Assembly (NCBI GenBank): GCA_020718315.1
Contig: DYSK01000015.1
Span: 1-24,448 of the forward strand
DNA: 24,448 nucleotides
Source: Draconibacterium orientale
GTDB taxonomy: Bacteria; Bacteroidota; Bacteroidia; Bacteroidales; UBA12170
Reading direction: 5' to 3'
Shown: in pieces, positions 23,340-24,448 of the stretch
Layout: the number at the start of each line of letters is the position of its first letter
Position numbering within the stretch: the first letter of the stretch is position 1
Notes under the pieces: model-generated
What the model was told of the DNA's origin: nothing
The model's input: only the letters and a program-made list of their open reading frames with translations
The model's database searches: none
Position numbers and translations under genes: made by a program

Positions 23340-24448
23340 TAGTTAAAATATTTATTATTAAAGAATAGTTGGTATTTATTTATATCCTTGTCGATGAAAA
23401 AACGAGAATAATTTTCAGCCGAAATTACAAAAGTTTTAGAATCATTCCGAATTAGTTGTGGAAAAACATATTGGTCGGACTGAAAAGCCCGATAATAAGT
23501 CATAGCGTCTGTTTGATTTCTAAATTCGCCAATCGCAATAATATATTGTTGATCGAGTAGAGGATAATTGGTAAGTCGCAAACTCGAATTTTGTTTCTTG
23601 TTAAAATCTTGAATTCGAACCTGAATGGCACTTACATTTATTTTTTCGGCATCTAAAACAAGGAGAACAAAATGTTTGGAATCGGGATTTAAAGTGTAAA
23701 GCTCGGCTGCTTTTTCCATTGCTTCCTCTTTTGACACATCCGTTGAAGCGGTTTTGCCTTCGCTCGAAAAAGCAATTCCTTCTTCCGACAATACTGTTTT
23801 GGCCAGCGGTGCAATGGCTGCATCGGGATATTTATCTATCAATAATTCCAACGTTCTGTACATCGAATCCATTACGTTGGTTTGCGCCATCGACAGGGCT
23901 TTTATGAAAAGAAAATTGGCTTTTAAAGGATTATTTTCGGGTTTATTGATTGCTTGATTGGAAAGATGAAGTGCCAATAAATATTGTTTTTGCTCGAAAG
24001 CTTGATAAGCGCGGGCATATTGTTCGCTGAAGAAATTTTGTTTTTTTTCCATTTCCCTATAATAATCGGGATTTTGAACCAATAAAGCATAGTCGGTATC
24101 TGCATAATTATCGATAATCAATTGCTTGTATTTATTTTTTTGCTGTGCAAAAAGAGGCTCGTCGTAAAGCTGATACAATTGAAAATACACTTGCAATTGA
24201 AGCGAATGATTGTTTGTTCGGCTCGCAAATTCTTCAAAAACTGCTCTCGCTTTTTCGTTCTTTTTCAATTCTTCTTTATAGATAAAAGCCGCTTGATAGA
24301 GTGCATCTGCAATTTTCAAATTGGCTTCTTTTTTTTGAGCTTCTGTTCGGGGAATTTCTTTCAGATAATAGGCTCTCGAATTGGGATTGCTTTTCGTTTC
24401 GTTTTTTGAACTATCGTTTTTCAAACTGTTATCATCTCCGTTTTCAGT
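23339..24448 (-). CDS. PorW/SprE-like TPR protein of type IX secretion, N-terminus cut by window edge
   Basis: The frame is open to the right edge, giving 369 residues of the C-terminal part. It has helical TPR-like repeats (e.g. DALYQAAFIYKEELKKNEKARAVFEEFA and FEQKQYLLALHLSNQAI, in segments), then a mixed alpha/beta domain (about the last 130 residues) with HFVLLVLDAEKINVSAIQVRIQDFN-type strands and the ending FVISAENYSRFF...KYQLFFNNKYF. This ending and the bactofilin-AtpZ neighbours match my knowledge of PorW/SprE, an outer-membrane-associated TPR lipoprotein needed for type IX secretion and gliding. The lipoprotein signal lies outside the window. Its stop overlaps the bactofilin start by 1 bp. 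The assignment is by recalled family pattern and synteny. Confidence 0.8.
   Translation of the reverse strand, partial: TENGDDNSLKNDSSKNETKSNPNSRAYYLKEIPRTEAQKKEANLKIADALYQAAFIYKEELKKNEKARAVFEEFASRTNNHSLQLQVYFQLYQLYDEPLFAQQKNKYKQLIIDNYADTDYALLVQNPDYYREMEKKQNFFSEQYARAYQAFEQKQYLLALHLSNQAINKPENNPLKANFLFIKALSMAQTNVMDSMYRTLELLIDKYPDAAIAPLAKTVLSEEGIAFSSEGKTASTDVSKEEAMEKAAELYTLNPDSKHFVLLVLDAEKINVSAIQVRIQDFNKKQNSSLRLTNYPLLDQQYIIAIGEFRNQTDAMTYYRAFQSDQYVFPQLIRNDSKTFVISAENYSRFFIDKDINKYQLFFNNKYFN

Noticed and set aside
1..24448. CRISPR arrays, tRNA or rRNA genes, insertion sequences, prophage, defence or toxin-antitoxin genes
   Set aside because: No spaced repeats, cloverleaf-like stretch, transposase or integrase motif was seen, and coding sequence fills nearly all of the window.

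Overview
This is chromosomal DNA of a member of the Bacteroidota, probably class Bacteroidia. The marks are a fused lpxC-fabZ gene, a PorX-type response regulator with an alkaline-phosphatase-like domain, a PorW/SprE-like protein next to a bactofilin and AtpZ, promoter boxes close to TAnnTTTG, almost no Shine-Dalgarno sequences, and low GC. I cannot name the genus. The window is gene-dense: 24 coding loci (two cut by the window edges, one broken), with no intergenic gap over about 230 bp. I found no tRNA, rRNA, CRISPR array, insertion sequence or phage.

Region 1 (1-7148) concerns surface polysaccharide plus purD. On the minus strand, a glycosyltransferase, purD and a DUF6427-like membrane protein form a run. 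Divergent from it, on the plus strand, lie a Wzx-like flippase, a Wzz-like chain-length protein and an O-antigen ligase/polymerase-like protein.

Region 2 (7145-13408, minus) makes lipid A: HD hydrolase, lpxD, lpxC/fabZ, lpxA, efp and a second lpxD-like gene. Its last stop codon overlaps that of the ligase gene, so lipid A synthesis and O-antigen assembly genes meet tail to tail.

Region 3 (13638-19411, plus) runs porX, tsaE, an alanine-dehydrogenase-family gene and a secreted EEP-family hydrolase. After these comes an ECF-type sigma factor overlapping a gene for a membrane protein built like an anti-sigma factor with extracytoplasmic TPRs.

Region 4 (19434-24448, minus) reads, in transcription order: PorW/SprE-like TPR protein (cut by the window end), bactofilin, AtpZ, an AtpI-like membrane protein, a PTPS/QueD-family enzyme, folE, a Bax-inhibitor-1-family gene broken by one in-frame TAG, and fabD.

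Most of the window looks like conserved Bacteroidota housekeeping synteny, and I see no clear new defence or mobile system. The points most worth a second look are: the in-frame amber codon in the BI-1 gene; two terminator-like hairpins placed 12-13 nt before the start codons of lpxD2 and fabD; a near-identical inverted promoter motif in the HD/porX divergent region; the sigma/TPR-anti-sigma pair; and an alanine-dehydrogenase-like protein with Gln where the catalytic His is expected.
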